A DNA stretch of 46,347 bases, taken from positions 1 to 46,347 of the forward strand of contig JAFYWK010000010.1 in NCBI GenBank assembly GCA_017558065.1, read 5' to 3'. The notes beneath the pieces were generated by a model that saw only the letters and a list, made by a program, of their open reading frames with translations, was not told where the DNA came from and ran no database searches. Source of the DNA: Paludibacteraceae bacterium (lineage in GTDB: Bacteria; Bacteroidota; Bacteroidia; Bacteroidales; Paludibacteraceae). Numbering within the stretch: position 1 is the first letter of the stretch; every line of letters starts with the position of its first letter. The position numbers were made by a program, and so were the translations under genes. Positions 1 to 8,662 of this stretch are shown piece by piece.

Positions 1-11
1 CAAAAAAGTAG

Positions 12-19
12 TACCTTTG
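12..19 (+). promoter_or_regulatory. Promoter of rimP-nusA-infB (-7 box TACCTTTG)
   Basis: TACCTTTG matches the Bacteroidetes -7 consensus TAnnTTTG. The -33 box would lie before base 1, so it cannot be seen. Transcription should begin near base 25, just ahead of the leader hairpin. Confidence 0.75.
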
Positions 20-32
20 CAGTCGAAATGAA

Positions 33-58
33 TGAGGGGACCCGAAACGGTTCCCTCA
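33..58 (+). promoter_or_regulatory. Leader hairpin in the 5' UTR of rimP
   Basis: TGAGGGGACC (33-42) pairs with GGTTCCCTCA (49-58) as a 10-bp stem with one G.U pair and a 6-nt loop, followed by AATTTTA. It lies between the predicted transcription start (about 25) and the rimP ATG at 79. This resembles an attenuator or an RNA-stability/NusA-response element, although the U-tract is weak. Regulation is inferred; only the pairing is seen. Confidence 0.6.
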
Positions 59-78
59 ATTTTATAAATCGAAGCATT

Positions 79-546
79 ATGATAGATAAACAATTGGTAC
101 AAAATCTCATTCTTGAGAAGTTGCAAGGCACGGGTTATGAGTTGATCACCCTGAAGATTAGTGCTCAAAACGAAATCCTGATTGAGGTGGACAAGTTAGA
201 CGGTGTGGATGTAGAGTTTTGTGCAGAGGTGAATCACTATTTGGTGGAGCAACTGGAGGCGCAAGGCATGGATGATTACTCTTTGGAAGTAGGTAGTGTG
301 AGTTTGACTGCGCCATTCATCACGAAAATGCAATACGATAAGCATCTCAACCACGATGTAGAAGTGTTGGCTGCTGATGGCAAGAAATACCGTGGTGTGC
401 TGGTAAGTGTGGATGAAGAGAGTTTTGATATCGACACAGAGGTGATGGTGGCAGTTGAAGGCAAGAAACGCAAACAAAAAGAGATTCAGACTCTCACCTT
501 CGCCTACAACGCAGTCAAGTACACCAAATACGATTTGAAATTCTAA
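79..546 (+). CDS. rimP: Ribosome maturation factor RimP
   Basis: RimP helps assemble the 30S ribosomal subunit in the cytoplasm. The 155-residue product has the usual family length and the acidic N-terminal half typical of RimP (IEVDKLDGVDVEFCAEVNH). A small C-terminal domain follows, carrying a basic KGKKRK-like stretch. An in-frame ATG at 28 would add 17 residues, but it overlaps the leader hairpin and sits almost at the transcription start. The ATG at 79 begins with the normal RimP N-terminus (MIDKQLVQNLI), so I chose it. The gene leads a rimP-nusA-infB operon, the standard bacterial order. Its stop codon is also the first TAA of a 9-bp tandem repeat. Confidence 0.93.
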   Translation: MIDKQLVQNLILEKLQGTGYELITLKISAQNEILIEVDKLDGVDVEFCAEVNHYLVEQLEAQGMDDYSLEVGSVSLTAPFITKMQYDKHLNHDVEVLAADGKKYRGVLVSVDEESFDIDTEVMVAVEGKKRKQKEIQTLTFAYNAVKYTKYDLKF

Positions 547-579
547 CGACCTTAAAGTCCTTAACGACCTTAAAGTCCT
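544..579 (+). repeat. 9-bp tandem micro-array (4 units) between rimP and nusA
   Basis: Units TAACGACCT and TAAAGTCCT alternate twice, so the array is also a perfect 18-bp tandem repeat (544-561, 562-579). Each unit begins with TAA, and the first TAA is the rimP stop codon. The same unit family occurs in the opposite orientation at 10218-10253. Confidence 0.9.
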
Positions 580-606
580 TACTAGAAATAATTTAAACAA
601 AATAAT

Positions 607-1863
607 ATGGCAACTAAACAACAACAATCAATCAATTTGATTGACATTTTTTCAGAGTTCAAAGAACTCAAAAACATTGACCGCCAAACATTTATCAATG
701 TATTGGAGGACTCTTTTCGCAATGTGATTACCAAGATGTATGGTACCGATGCGAACTACGATGTGATTATTAACCCTGACAAAGGCGACTTGGAGATCTA
801 CCGCAACCGTCTCGTTATGGAGGACGACGATGTAGCTAACCCAGAGACACAAGTGGGTATCACCGAGGCGTTGGAACTGGATGATGAGGCAGAAATCGGT
901 GAGGAGGTAACAGACAAAGTGGAGTTTGCTTCCTTCGGTCGTCGTATGATCCTGAACCTCCGTCAGACTTTGGCTAGCCGTATCTTGGATTTGCAAAAGG
1001 AGAACCTGTACCTTCGTTATTCTGAGATGCTGGGTCAGGTTGTTAGTGGTGAGTTGTATCAAGTATGGAAAAAAGAGATGCTCTTGCTCGATGATGAAGG
1101 CAACGAACTCTACTTGCCTAAGCAAAACCAAATCCCGACTGACTTCTATCGCAAGGGTGACACCGTGCGTGCCGTAGTGGTACAAGTGGATAACAAGAAT
1201 CAAAACCCCAAAATCATTCTTTCTCGTACTTCGCCACTCTTCTTGCAACGCCTTTTCGAGCAAGAGGTACCAGAGGTACATGACGGACTGATTGCTATCA
1301 AGAATATCGCTCGTATCCCTGGCGAGCGTGCTAAAGTGGCTGTAGAGTCATTTGACGACCGTATTGATCCTGTAGGCGCATGCGTAGGTATCAAGGGTGC
1401 GCGTATTCATGGTATCGTACGCGAATTGCGCAATGAGAATATCGATGTGATTCACTATACATCTAACATCAACCTCTATGTACAACGCGCTTTGGCTCCT
1501 GCTAAAATATCTTCTATGACTGTTAACGAGGAGGAGAAGAAAGTGGATGTATATCTGCAACCAGACGAGGTGTCACTCGCAATCGGTAAGGGCGGTTACA
1601 ACATCAAGTTGGCAAGCATGCTCACTGGCTATCAAATCGATGTATATCGTGAGATGGACGAGGCAGACAACGAGGATATTTACTTGGACGAGTTTAACGA
1701 CGAAATCGATCAATGGGTATTGGATGCATTCAAGGCCATTGGTTTGGATACCGCTAAGGCAGTTCTGGGCGTAGAGAAAGCCGAACTCATCAAGCGTGTT
1801 GACCTTGAGGAAGAAACAATCGATGAGGTTGTTGCAATCCTTGCTGCTGAGTTTGAAGAATAA
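607..1863 (+). CDS. nusA: Transcription termination/antitermination factor NusA
   Basis: NusA binds RNA polymerase and nascent RNA and controls pausing, termination and antitermination. The product is 418 residues, a normal size for Bacteroidetes NusA, which lack the long proteobacterial C-terminal repeats. Domain order: N-terminal polymerase-binding domain (about 1-140), S1 domain (about 145-215), then KH domains. The KH signatures [15 protein letters not shown] and [12 protein letters not shown] are visible at about 260 and 325. An acidic C-terminal tail ends EFEE. It lies 60 bp after rimP, separated by the tandem array, and 20 bp before infB, so it is almost certainly co-transcribed. If the leader hairpin works as an attenuator, NusA is a natural candidate to act on it. 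Confidence 0.96.
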   Translation: MATKQQQSINLIDIFSEFKELKNIDRQTFINVLEDSFRNVITKMYGTDANYDVIINPDKGDLEIYRNRLVMEDDDVANPETQVGITEALELDDEAEIGEEVTDKVEFASFGRRMILNLRQTLASRILDLQKENLYLRYSEMLGQVVSGELYQVWKKEMLLLDDEGNELYLPKQNQIPTDFYRKGDTVRAVVVQVDNKNQNPKIILSRTSPLFLQRLFEQEVPEVHDGLIAIKNIARIPGERAKVAVESFDDRIDPVGACVGIKGARIHGIVRELRNENIDVIHYTSNINLYVQRALAPAKISSMTVNEEEKKVDVYLQPDEVSLAIGKGGYNIKLASMLTGYQIDVYREMDEADNEDIYLDEFNDEIDQWVLDAFKAIGLDTAKAVLGVEKAELIKRVDLEEETIDEVVAILAAEFEE

Positions 1864-1883
1864 TAATAAAAAAAAGAAGAATT

Positions 1884-4673
1884 ATGCCAAAACTTATCAA
1901 AGCTTGTAAAGAATTAAACATCGGCATGTCCACCGCCGTGGAATTCTGTAAAAAGCAGGGTAAGGAAATCGCTACGGACCCGAATACCCGTATCGATGAT
2001 GACTTGTACCTACTGCTCGCTAAAGAATTCAACAAGGATATGGCGTTGAAGTTGGAAGCAGAGCGTCAGGCACAAGAGCGTCAAGAACGTGAGATTCCAA
2101 AATCTGTGGCTATTGACGAGCCAAAGAAACCAGAGCATATTCCTACCGAAATCCCCAAACCAAAGATGGTGGGTAAGATCGATTTGGATGCTGACAAGAA
2201 ACGTCAAGCAGAGGAAGAAGCTGCTCGCAAAGCTGCTGAAGAGGCACAAAAAGCAGAAGAAGCACGCATAGCTGCTGAAAAAGCTGCCGAAGAAGCTGCA
2301 GCTAAAGCCAAAGCCGAAGCAGATAGAAAAGCGGCACAAGAAGCACAAGCAGTAAAAGAGGCTGCTGAGAGAGCTACAGCTGAAGCTGCTAAGAAAGCAG
2401 AGCAAGTCGCTCCTGCAGAAGAACCTATCGAGGAACCCAAAGAGGAGATCTTCCGCTTAGGCAAGCCTGTGCTCAAAAATGCCCCTAAGGTATTAGGTAA
2501 GATTGATTTGAGTAGTATCAATACTGCTACTCACCCTACCAAGAAAACCAAAGAGGAGAAGCGCAAAGAGCGTGAGGCTCGCGAACAACAACGCAAAGCC
2601 AACAAACCTGCTGCCAATAATGGTGGTGGCAAAGCGGCTGAGGCGCCTAAAGATGGCGAGAAACGCAAGCGCGAACGCATCAAACAAAACAAGGTGGACG
2701 TAAATGATGCACGCAACCAAAAACCTCAAAAGAAGAACGGAAAAGCCAAAGGTTTCAAGGTAGAGGTGGACGATGAGGCAGTACAACGCCAAATCAAAGA
2801 GACTATCCAACGTCTCCAAGGTAACAAAGGTAAGAGTACTACCAGCAAACATAAGCGTGAGCGCCGCGAACTCGAGCGCGAGAAGATGGCACAAGAGCGC
2901 GCTGCAGAGCAAGAGCAAAGCAAGGTGCTGAAACTCACCGAGTTTGTAACAGCCAATGATCTCGCAGTGATGATGAATGTACCTGTGACCAAGGTCATCG
3001 GTACATGTATGATGCTCGGCGTGATGGTAAGTATCAACCAGCGTCTCGATGCTGAGACTATCAACCTCGTGGCAGAGGAGTTTGGTTTCTCCACCGAGTT
3101 TGTTTCGGCTGAAGTGGTAGAGGAAATCAATGCCGATGAAGTAATCAACGAAGAGGATATCACCTCTCGCTGTCCAATCGTGACTGTCATGGGTCACGTG
3201 GACCACGGTAAAACATCGCTCCTCGACCATATCCGTAATGCCAACGTAATCGCTGGTGAGGCGGGTGGTATTACCCAGCACATCGGTGCATACAACGTAC
3301 AACTCAAGAATGGTCAACATATTACTTTCCTCGATACCCCTGGTCACGAAGCGTTTACCGCCATGCGTGCCCGTGGTGCGAAGGTAACTGACATCGCGAT
3401 TATCATTGTGGCTGCTGATGATGCGGTCATGCCTCAAACCATCGAGGCTATCAACCACGCACAAGCAGCGGGCGTACCTATGATCTTCGCTATCAATAAG
3501 TGCGATAAACCTACTGCTAACCCAGAGAAGATCAAAGAGCAACTCTCTGGTATGAATATCCTCGTAGAGGATTGGGGTGGTTCTTACCAATGCCAACATA
3601 TCTCTGCTAAGAAGGGTGAGGGTGTCTTCGAACTCCTTGAGAAAGTGCTTCTCGAAGCCGAAATGCTCGAACTCAAAGCCAACCCTAACCGCCGTGCCAA
3701 GGGCTCTATCATCGAGTCTTCGCTCGACAAGGGACGTGGCTATGTAGCAACTATCCTCGTGCAAGATGGTACACTCCACCACGGAGATATTGTCCTCGCG
3801 GGTGTATATCATGGTAAGATCAAAGCCATGTTCAACGAGCGTGGACAACGCATCCAACAAGCCCTTCCTGGCGAGCCATGTCTTATCCTCGGTCTCAACG
3901 GCGCACCTCAAGCGGGTGACGAGTTCAATGTGATGGCTACCGAGCAAGAGGCACGCGAGATTGCTAACAAACGCGAGCAACTCCAACGCGAGATGTCGCT
4001 CCGCACCAAGAAGCATGTCGGATTGGACGAGATTGGTCGTCGTTTGGCTATTGGCGACTTCAAAGAGCTTAATATCATCGTCAAGGGTGACGTGGACGGC
4101 TCTGTGGAAGCGCTCAAAGACTCGCTCATCAAGCTCTCTACCGAGAATATCCAAGTCAATGTTATCCACGGTGCTGTGGGTGCAATCTCCGACTCCGATG
4201 TCCTCTTGGCTGCTGCTTCAGATGCGATCATTGTCGGCTTTAACGTGCGTCCTACCAGCACAGCCCGTAAGATGGCAGAGAACGAGGAGGTGGATATCCG
4301 TATCTACTCCATCATCTACGATACTATCAACGAGATCAAGTCTGCTATGGCAGGTATGCTCTCGCCAGAGATCAAAGAGGAGGTTACTGCTACCCTCGAG
4401 GTATTGCAAACCTTCCGTATCTCCAAAGTGGGTACTATTGCAGGTTGTATCGTGCGTGAGGGTAAAGCCAAACGTGCTAATAAGTGCCGCGTAATCCGTG
4501 ACGGTATCGTTATCCATACTGGCGAACTCTCTTCGCTCAAGCATGGTAAAGATGACATTAAGGAGGCAGGTCTCAACATGGAATGCGGTTTGAGCATCAA
4601 GAGCTACAACGACATCGTAGAAGGCGACCTCATCGAGACCTACGAGGAGATCGAGGTAGCAAAGACCTTGTAA
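1884..4673 (+). CDS. infB: Translation initiation factor IF-2
   Basis: IF-2 is the GTPase that brings initiator fMet-tRNA to the 30S subunit and drives subunit joining. The product has 929 residues. A short IF2-N domain (about 1-55) is followed by a long charged Ala/Lys/Glu linker (about 60-330) and a second IF2-N region. The G domain follows: GHVDHGKTS from residue 437, DTPGHEAF, and NKCDKP. Domains II, III and C2 complete the protein. The length is normal for Bacteroidetes. It is the third gene of the rimP-nusA-infB operon. The 3' end runs straight into a CTAG-containing tandem array, with no clear hairpin terminator before rubrerythrin. Confidence 0.97.
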   Translation: MPKLIKACKELNIGMSTAVEFCKKQGKEIATDPNTRIDDDLYLLLAKEFNKDMALKLEAERQAQERQEREIPKSVAIDEPKKPEHIPTEIPKPKMVGKIDLDADKKRQAEEEAARKAAEEAQKAEEARIAAEKAAEEAAAKAKAEADRKAAQEAQAVKEAAERATAEAAKKAEQVAPAEEPIEEPKEEIFRLGKPVLKNAPKVLGKIDLSSINTATHPTKKTKEEKRKEREAREQQRKANKPAANNGGGKAAEAPKDGEKRKRERIKQNKVDVNDARNQKPQKKNGKAKGFKVEVDDEAVQRQIKETIQRLQGNKGKSTTSKHKRERRELEREKMAQERAAEQEQSKVLKLTEFVTANDLAVMMNVPVTKVIGTCMMLGVMVSINQRLDAETINLVAEEFGFSTEFVSAEVVEEINADEVINEEDITSRCPIVTVMGHVDHGKTSLLDHIRNANVIAGEAGGITQHIGAYNVQLKNGQHITFLDTPGHEAFTAMRARGAKVTDIAIIIVAADDAVMPQTIEAINHAQAAGVPMIFAINKCDKPTANPEKIKEQLSGMNILVEDWGGSYQCQHISAKKGEGVFELLEKVLLEAEMLELKANPNRRAKGSIIESSLDKGRGYVATILVQDGTLHHGDIVLAGVYHGKIKAMFNERGQRIQQALPGEPCLILGLNGAPQAGDEFNVMATEQEAREIANKREQLQREMSLRTKKHVGLDEIGRRLAIGDFKELNIIVKGDVDGSVEALKDSLIKLSTENIQVNVIHGAVGAISDSDVLLAAASDAIIVGFNVRPTSTARKMAENEEVDIRIYSIIYDTINEIKSAMAGMLSPEIKEEVTATLEVLQTFRISKVGTIAGCIVREGKAKRANKCRVIRDGIVIHTGELSSLKHGKDDIKEAGLNMECGLSIKSYNDIVEGDLIETYEEIEVAKTL

Positions 4674-4681
4674 AAAATAAT

Positions 4682-4726
4682 CTAGCCAACTAGTTCTACT
4701 AGTTTAACTAGTCCAACTAATAATAA
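4682..4726 (+). repeat. 9-bp tandem micro-array (CTAG units) between infB and rubrerythrin
   Basis: Five consecutive units of 8-9 bp begin CTAG or CTAA (CTAGCCAA, CTAGTTCTA, CTAGTTTAA, CTAGTCCAA, CTAATAATA). CTAG is normally a rare tetranucleotide, so four in 30 bp stand out. The unit is unrelated to the array after rimP. Confidence 0.85.
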
Positions 4727-4751
4727 TCAACTTTTTAAAATAACTACAACA

Positions 4752-5288
4752 ATGAAAGATCTTAAAGGCACAAAGACCGAAGCCAACCTCTGGGAGGCAT
4801 TCGCAGGCGAATCTAAAGCTCGCAACAAGTACACCTACTACGCAAGCAAAGCAAAGAAGGATGGTTATGAGCAAATAGCAGCCCTCTTCGAGGAGACCGC
4901 TGCACAAGAGAAAGAGCACGCTAAGCTCTGGTTCAAACTTATCCACGGTATTGGCTCTACCCTTGAGAACCTCAAAGACGGTGCAATGGGCGAGAACGAA
5001 GAGTGGACAGACATGTATCCACGCATGGCAGCTGAGGCTCGCGAAGAAGGTTTCGAGGAGATTGCTATCATGATGGAAGGTGTGGCTGCTGTAGAGAAAG
5101 CACACGAAGAACGCTACCTCAAGCTCCTCAAGAACATTGAGGATAAGCTTGTGTTCAGCCGCGATGGTGATGCTATTTGGCAATGCCGCAACTGCGGACA
5201 CTTGTATATTGGTCAGGATGCTCCAGTGGTTTGCCCTGTATGCAAACACCCACAAGCATACTTCCAATTGCAACAAAACAACTTCTAA
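4752..5288 (+). CDS. rbr: Rubrerythrin
   Basis: Rubrerythrin reduces hydrogen peroxide in anaerobes using a non-haem di-iron site fed by a rubredoxin-like centre. The 178 residues show both parts. An N-terminal ferritin-like four-helix domain carries the repeated Glu/His pattern ([16 protein letters not shown]-type [21 protein letters not shown]). The C-terminal rubredoxin domain has its two CxxC pairs (CRNCG and CPVCKH). Length is typical. No clear TAnnTTTG promoter is seen upstream; the gap to infB holds the CTAG array and an AT-rich leader, so it may be read from infB or from another promoter type. A strong terminator follows. Confidence 0.95.
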   Translation: MKDLKGTKTEANLWEAFAGESKARNKYTYYASKAKKDGYEQIAALFEETAAQEKEHAKLWFKLIHGIGSTLENLKDGAMGENEEWTDMYPRMAAEAREEGFEEIAIMMEGVAAVEKAHEERYLKLLKNIEDKLVFSRDGDAIWQCRNCGHLYIGQDAPVVCPVCKHPQAYFQLQQNNF

Positions 5289-5294
5289 ACACTC

Positions 5295-5330
5295 AAGGAC
5301 TTGTGCACCGCTGTGTGCGCAAGTCCTTTT
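5295..5330 (+). terminator. Rho-independent terminator after rubrerythrin
   Basis: A 14-bp stem (5295-5308 with 5315-5328, one G.U pair, 6-nt loop) ends in a T-run. It sits 6 bp after the rubrerythrin stop. Confidence 0.9.
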
Positions 5331-5340
5331 AGATTTAAGA

Positions 5341-5370
5341 ACGATTCTGAACAATTCTGAACCATTCTAA
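5341..5370 (+). repeat. 10-bp tandem micro-array (3 units)
   Basis: ACGATTCTGA, ACAATTCTGA and ACCATTCTAA follow head to tail, just after the terminator. A small GGCGC/GCGCC hairpin (5373-5386) follows immediately, before the cotransporter gene. Confidence 0.8.
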
Positions 5371-5406
5371 ACGGCGCGTTTGCGCCATTGAACACTATTT
5401 TTAGGT

Positions 5407-7104
5407 ATGGACATAACTATCCTCCTTCAAGCCATCTTGCAACTCATTGCAGGTATTGGTATTTTCTTGGTGGCATGCCAAATGATGTCTTCCAATTTGG
5501 AGACAGCCAGCAGTGCCCGCCTCAAAAGTCTGTTTTCTCGCATGTCCAACTCTCGCATGTTGGGCGTGGGAATTGGTACAGTAGCCACAGCTGCCATCCA
5601 GTCTTCGGGTGCTACGACCGTGATGGTCATCGGTTTCGTGAATGTGGGCATCATGTCATTGGCGCAAGCGGCTACTATCATCTATGGTGCGAACATCGGT
5701 ACAACGGTCACCGCACAAATTGTGGCCCTCGGTCTTAGTGGCGGTGGCGGTATATCTACTACCGTTATTTTTGCTGCTTTCGCAGGTTTGGGCGCTTTTA
5801 TCGAACTCTTCTCAAAGAAAGATACATGGAAGACATGGGGCGGTATCATCACCGGCTTTGGTATGCTCTTCGTCGGTCTCAGTTTGATGAGTGGTTCCAT
5901 GAAAGAGTTGTCTGGATTACAAGAAATCAAGGATTTCCTCGCTTCTATTGAGCATCCTTTGATGCTTGTGCTCTTTGGTGCGATCCTCACGGCTATCGTG
6001 CAGTCATCATCTGTGGTGACCTCTATTGCGCTCACCATGGCGGTGACGGGACTCATCTCGCTCAACCAAGGTATTTACCTCACCATGGGTTCGAATATCG
6101 GTTCATGCGTGGTGGCTATCATAGCTGGTTTGACCTCAGGTCTTAATGCGAAGCGTACTGCTCTTATCCACTTGCTATTCAACTGCTTTGGTGTCTTCAT
6201 CTTCCTCATTGCGGCATGGGTAATGCACCTCGTTACTTCGGGCGCACTCAACTATGGTGTCATCTTTGAGACCATGTTCCCAGGCGCTCCACAATTGCAA
6301 TTGGCGATGTTCCATACCATCTTCAACTGTATCACGGTATGTATTATTCTTCCATTGACGAATGCATTGGTTAATCTGGTTGTAAAGATTCTCCCAGAGA
6401 AACCTGTGGCTATTGATGAAGATGTTAATGCGCCTCATTTCCACTTTGTGGACGAGCAAATGCTCCGTACGCCTGCTATTGCTGTTAACCAAGTGAAATT
6501 GGAGATTGAGAATATGGCGGCTATTGCTATCCATAACTTTAATCTGGCGATGGATATTATTTCTACTGTGAACTTTGAGAAGATGGAGGAGTTCAACGAG
6601 AACGAGAAACAGCTCAATTACCTCAACCGCAATCTTATTCCATATATTGTGCATCTCAACAATCTGCCTATCAGCGAGGAAGATAACCGCTATTTGGCAA
6701 CTGCCATCCGTACGATTGGCGACTTGGAGCGAGTAGGTGACTATTCGGTAAACTTGACCGAGTATGCGGAGTTGTTGCAAAACTTCAAGGAGACATTCTC
6801 TAAGGATCTTCTCTTCGAGGTGGAACAACTGCGTGAGACGATGGGTTCGCTCTATCAAGCTACAATGAAGGCGTATATGGACAAGGATTTCGATGCACTG
6901 ATCGAGGTGAATCGTTACGAGGACCAGGTGGACGACATGGTAGCTCGTATTGAGAAGATTCACTTGCAACGCTTGATGGATGGTGTCTATCCAGCCAGCG
7001 TAGGTCAAGTATATCAAGAGTTTGCATCGGATACAGAGCGTATTGCTGACCACTTCTTGAATGTAGCTAAATCTATCCGCCAACTGCATGTAGGTGAAGA
7101 TTGA
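5407..7104 (+). CDS. Na/Pi cotransporter family protein with PhoU-like tail
   Basis: This is a 565-residue inner-membrane protein of the Na+/phosphate cotransporter (NptA/PNaS) family. The N-terminal 330 residues contain about eight hydrophobic segments arranged as an inverted repeat, each half with the family QSS motif (AAIQSSGATT near 60, AIVQSSSVVTS near 195). Residues about 350-560 form a soluble alpha-helical PhoU-like domain, as in other family members. The likely role is phosphate (or related anion) movement driven by sodium; substrate is inferred from the family only. It lies downstream of the rubrerythrin terminator and ends at its own hairpin, so it appears monocistronic. No clear TAnnTTTG box was found just upstream. 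Confidence 0.9.
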   Translation: MDITILLQAILQLIAGIGIFLVACQMMSSNLETASSARLKSLFSRMSNSRMLGVGIGTVATAAIQSSGATTVMVIGFVNVGIMSLAQAATIIYGANIGTTVTAQIVALGLSGGGGISTTVIFAAFAGLGAFIELFSKKDTWKTWGGIITGFGMLFVGLSLMSGSMKELSGLQEIKDFLASIEHPLMLVLFGAILTAIVQSSSVVTSIALTMAVTGLISLNQGIYLTMGSNIGSCVVAIIAGLTSGLNAKRTALIHLLFNCFGVFIFLIAAWVMHLVTSGALNYGVIFETMFPGAPQLQLAMFHTIFNCITVCIILPLTNALVNLVVKILPEKPVAIDEDVNAPHFHFVDEQMLRTPAIAVNQVKLEIENMAAIAIHNFNLAMDIISTVNFEKMEEFNENEKQLNYLNRNLIPYIVHLNNLPISEEDNRYLATAIRTIGDLERVGDYSVNLTEYAELLQNFKETFSKDLLFEVEQLRETMGSLYQATMKAYMDKDFDALIEVNRYEDQVDDMVARIEKIHLQRLMDGVYPASVGQVYQEFASDTERIADHFLNVAKSIRQLHVGED

Positions 7105-7128
7105 TAGAATCTGAAATAGCTATTCGTT

Positions 7129-7171
7129 AATCGCCATTTATCCTCCATCGGACATAAGTGGCGATTATTTT
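7129..7171 (+). terminator. Terminator after the Na/Pi cotransporter gene
   Basis: A 13-bp stem (7129-7141 with 7154-7166, one G.U pair) is followed by ATTTTAT. It lies 24 bp after the stop codon. Confidence 0.75.
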
Positions 7172-7239
7172 ATCTGGTAAAATTTGCGTTGGAAATGAAT
7201 AAAATTGCTAAAATATTTGTATATATCAAATATAACTAC

Positions 7240-7247
7240 TACCTTTG
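7240..7247 (+). promoter_or_regulatory. Promoter of the CoA-transferase gene (TACCTTTG)
   Basis: TACCTTTG with TTG at 7217-7219 and exactly 20 bp between them. The predicted start is about 24 bp before the ATG at 7271. Confidence 0.85.
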
Positions 7248-7270
7248 CAGCGAATTTAATCCATTATACC

Positions 7271-8563
7271 ATGCAATACCTATCTCCCATTGAGGCAGTG
7301 CGCCTCGTCAAGTCAGGCGACACGATCGTCGTACAAGGTTCTACCTCCATACCTATGGTACTTTTGCGTGCGCTCACCGAGCGTGCCAGCGAACTACGCG
7401 ATGTGAAAATCATATCGGGTTTTGGCATACACCCCGAAGAGGCGCCCTACGCCAAAAAGGAACTCATGGACTCGTTCCGTGCGCTGAACATCTTTGTTCC
7501 TAACAACCTGCGCCGCGCCATGCGCGAAGGTGTAGCGGACACTATCCCATGCTTCCTCGGCGAAGTACCATTCCTCTTCCGTAGCGGACAAGTGCCTGTG
7601 GATGTGGCATTTCTGAACGTCAGCGAACCCGATGAGAATGGTTATTGCTCTTACGGTATCTCAGCCGACATTGCTTTCTCGGGGGCTGAATGTGCTAAGA
7701 CCGTCATTGCACAGGTCAATAAGTATATGCCACGCACCTTTGGTGACCCTGTCATACATGTCAGCCAGATAGCGGCTATGTGCCGTGGCGATGAATCACT
7801 CATTGAGGTGCCGACACCTGTGCCCAGCGAGATAGAAACGCGCATTGGTAACTTCATCGCCAACGAGATTCCTGACGGTGCTACCTTGCAAATCGGTGTG
7901 GGCGGAATACCCAACGCCGTCATCAACGCACTGCGCGGACACCAACACCTGGGCTTGCATACTGAAGCCATCACTGATGGCGTGTTACCATTGATAGAGA
8001 AGGGGATTATCGACAACTCGCTGAAGAAGATTTATCCGGGCAAATCGTTGGGTAGTTTGGTGTTGGGCTCGAAACATCTGTACGAATATATGGATAACAA
8101 CCCTGACTTTGTTATTCGCGACGTAGCGTTCACCAATGACCCTCAGAACATCCGTCAGAATCCTAAAGCGATGGCTATCAATTCGGCTGTAGAGGTAGAT
8201 CTCACAGGTCAGATTTGTGCAGACTCGATAGGCGAGACCATTATCTCGGGCGTGGGGGGACAGCATGACTTTATGTACGGTGCGGCATTGTCGGAGGGCG
8301 GCAAATGCTTTATCGCATTGCCCAGTATGACCAGCAAGGGACAGAGCAAGATTGTGGCTAACTTGGCACCTGGAGCAGGTGTGGTGACGACGCGTTTCCA
8401 GGCACAGTATATTGCTACGGAGCATGGTATAGTGTATCTGCGCAACTTGCCATTGGCGGAAAGAGCAAAAGCACTCATCAGCATAGCAGACCCATCGGTG
8501 AGAGAGGAACTGGAGCGCGCAGCTGTGAAGCGGTTTGGAATAGGGTTCCTGAGACTGAAATAA
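7271..8563 (+). CDS. Acetyl-CoA hydrolase/transferase family protein (CoA-transferase)
   Basis: A cytoplasmic class I CoA-transferase of the acetyl-CoA hydrolase/4-hydroxybutyrate CoA-transferase type. Such enzymes move CoA between acetate and another acid (succinate, butyrate, propionate or 4-hydroxybutyrate) in fermentation. The 430 residues fit the family. Visible signatures are IGVGGIPNAV (GxGGIP loop) and LHTEAITDG, which holds the glutamate expected to form the glutamyl-CoA intermediate, plus GGQHDFMYGA near the C-terminus. I reject a longer reading from 7205 because the promoter lies between 7205 and 7271. The acid substrate cannot be told from sequence. Monocistronic, ending at a two-way terminator. 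Confidence 0.9.
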   Translation: MQYLSPIEAVRLVKSGDTIVVQGSTSIPMVLLRALTERASELRDVKIISGFGIHPEEAPYAKKELMDSFRALNIFVPNNLRRAMREGVADTIPCFLGEVPFLFRSGQVPVDVAFLNVSEPDENGYCSYGISADIAFSGAECAKTVIAQVNKYMPRTFGDPVIHVSQIAAMCRGDESLIEVPTPVPSEIETRIGNFIANEIPDGATLQIGVGGIPNAVINALRGHQHLGLHTEAITDGVLPLIEKGIIDNSLKKIYPGKSLGSLVLGSKHLYEYMDNNPDFVIRDVAFTNDPQNIRQNPKAMAINSAVEVDLTGQICADSIGETIISGVGGQHDFMYGAALSEGGKCFIALPSMTSKGQSKIVANLAPGAGVVTTRFQAQYIATEHGIVYLRNLPLAERAKALISIADPSVREELERAAVKRFGIGFLRLK

Positions 8564-8590
8564 AAAATAGGGCGCGAGCCCTATTTTTTA
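8562..8590. terminator. Bidirectional terminator between convergent genes
   Basis: A 12-bp stem (8562-8573 with 8578-8589) is capped by a GCGA tetraloop, with six A and six T at its two feet. It can therefore stop transcription from both sides, serving the CoA-transferase (+) and the S41 protease operon (-). Confidence 0.92.
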
Positions 8591-8662
8591 TTGGATATTG
8601 AACGCCCTGTGGGCTATTGGGTATTGGACGGCTTCGCCTATTGGGTATTGGTTAGGGGCGAG
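8590..8662. repeat. Three tandem 24-26 bp units with embedded mini-hairpins
   Basis: Three units begin ATTGGRTATTG (8590, 8616, 8640). The first two end in a small hairpin (CGCCCTGTGGGC; GGCTTCGCC), and the arm sequences differ while pairing is kept. The third unit runs into the 3' end of the S41 protease gene. Confidence 0.7.

Noticed and set aside
28-78. Upstream in-frame ATG that would extend RimP by 17 residues
   Set aside because: It overlaps the leader hairpin and the expected transcription start; RimP homologues begin at the MIDKQ-type start.
2180-2420. Ala/Lys/Glu repetitive DNA in infB
   Set aside because: This is the normal charged linker of IF-2, not a separate repeat element.
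2493-4169. 558-codon frame on the minus strand opposite infB
   Set aside because: It is a shadow of the GTPase coding region; the protein has no recognisable family and the + strand is certain.
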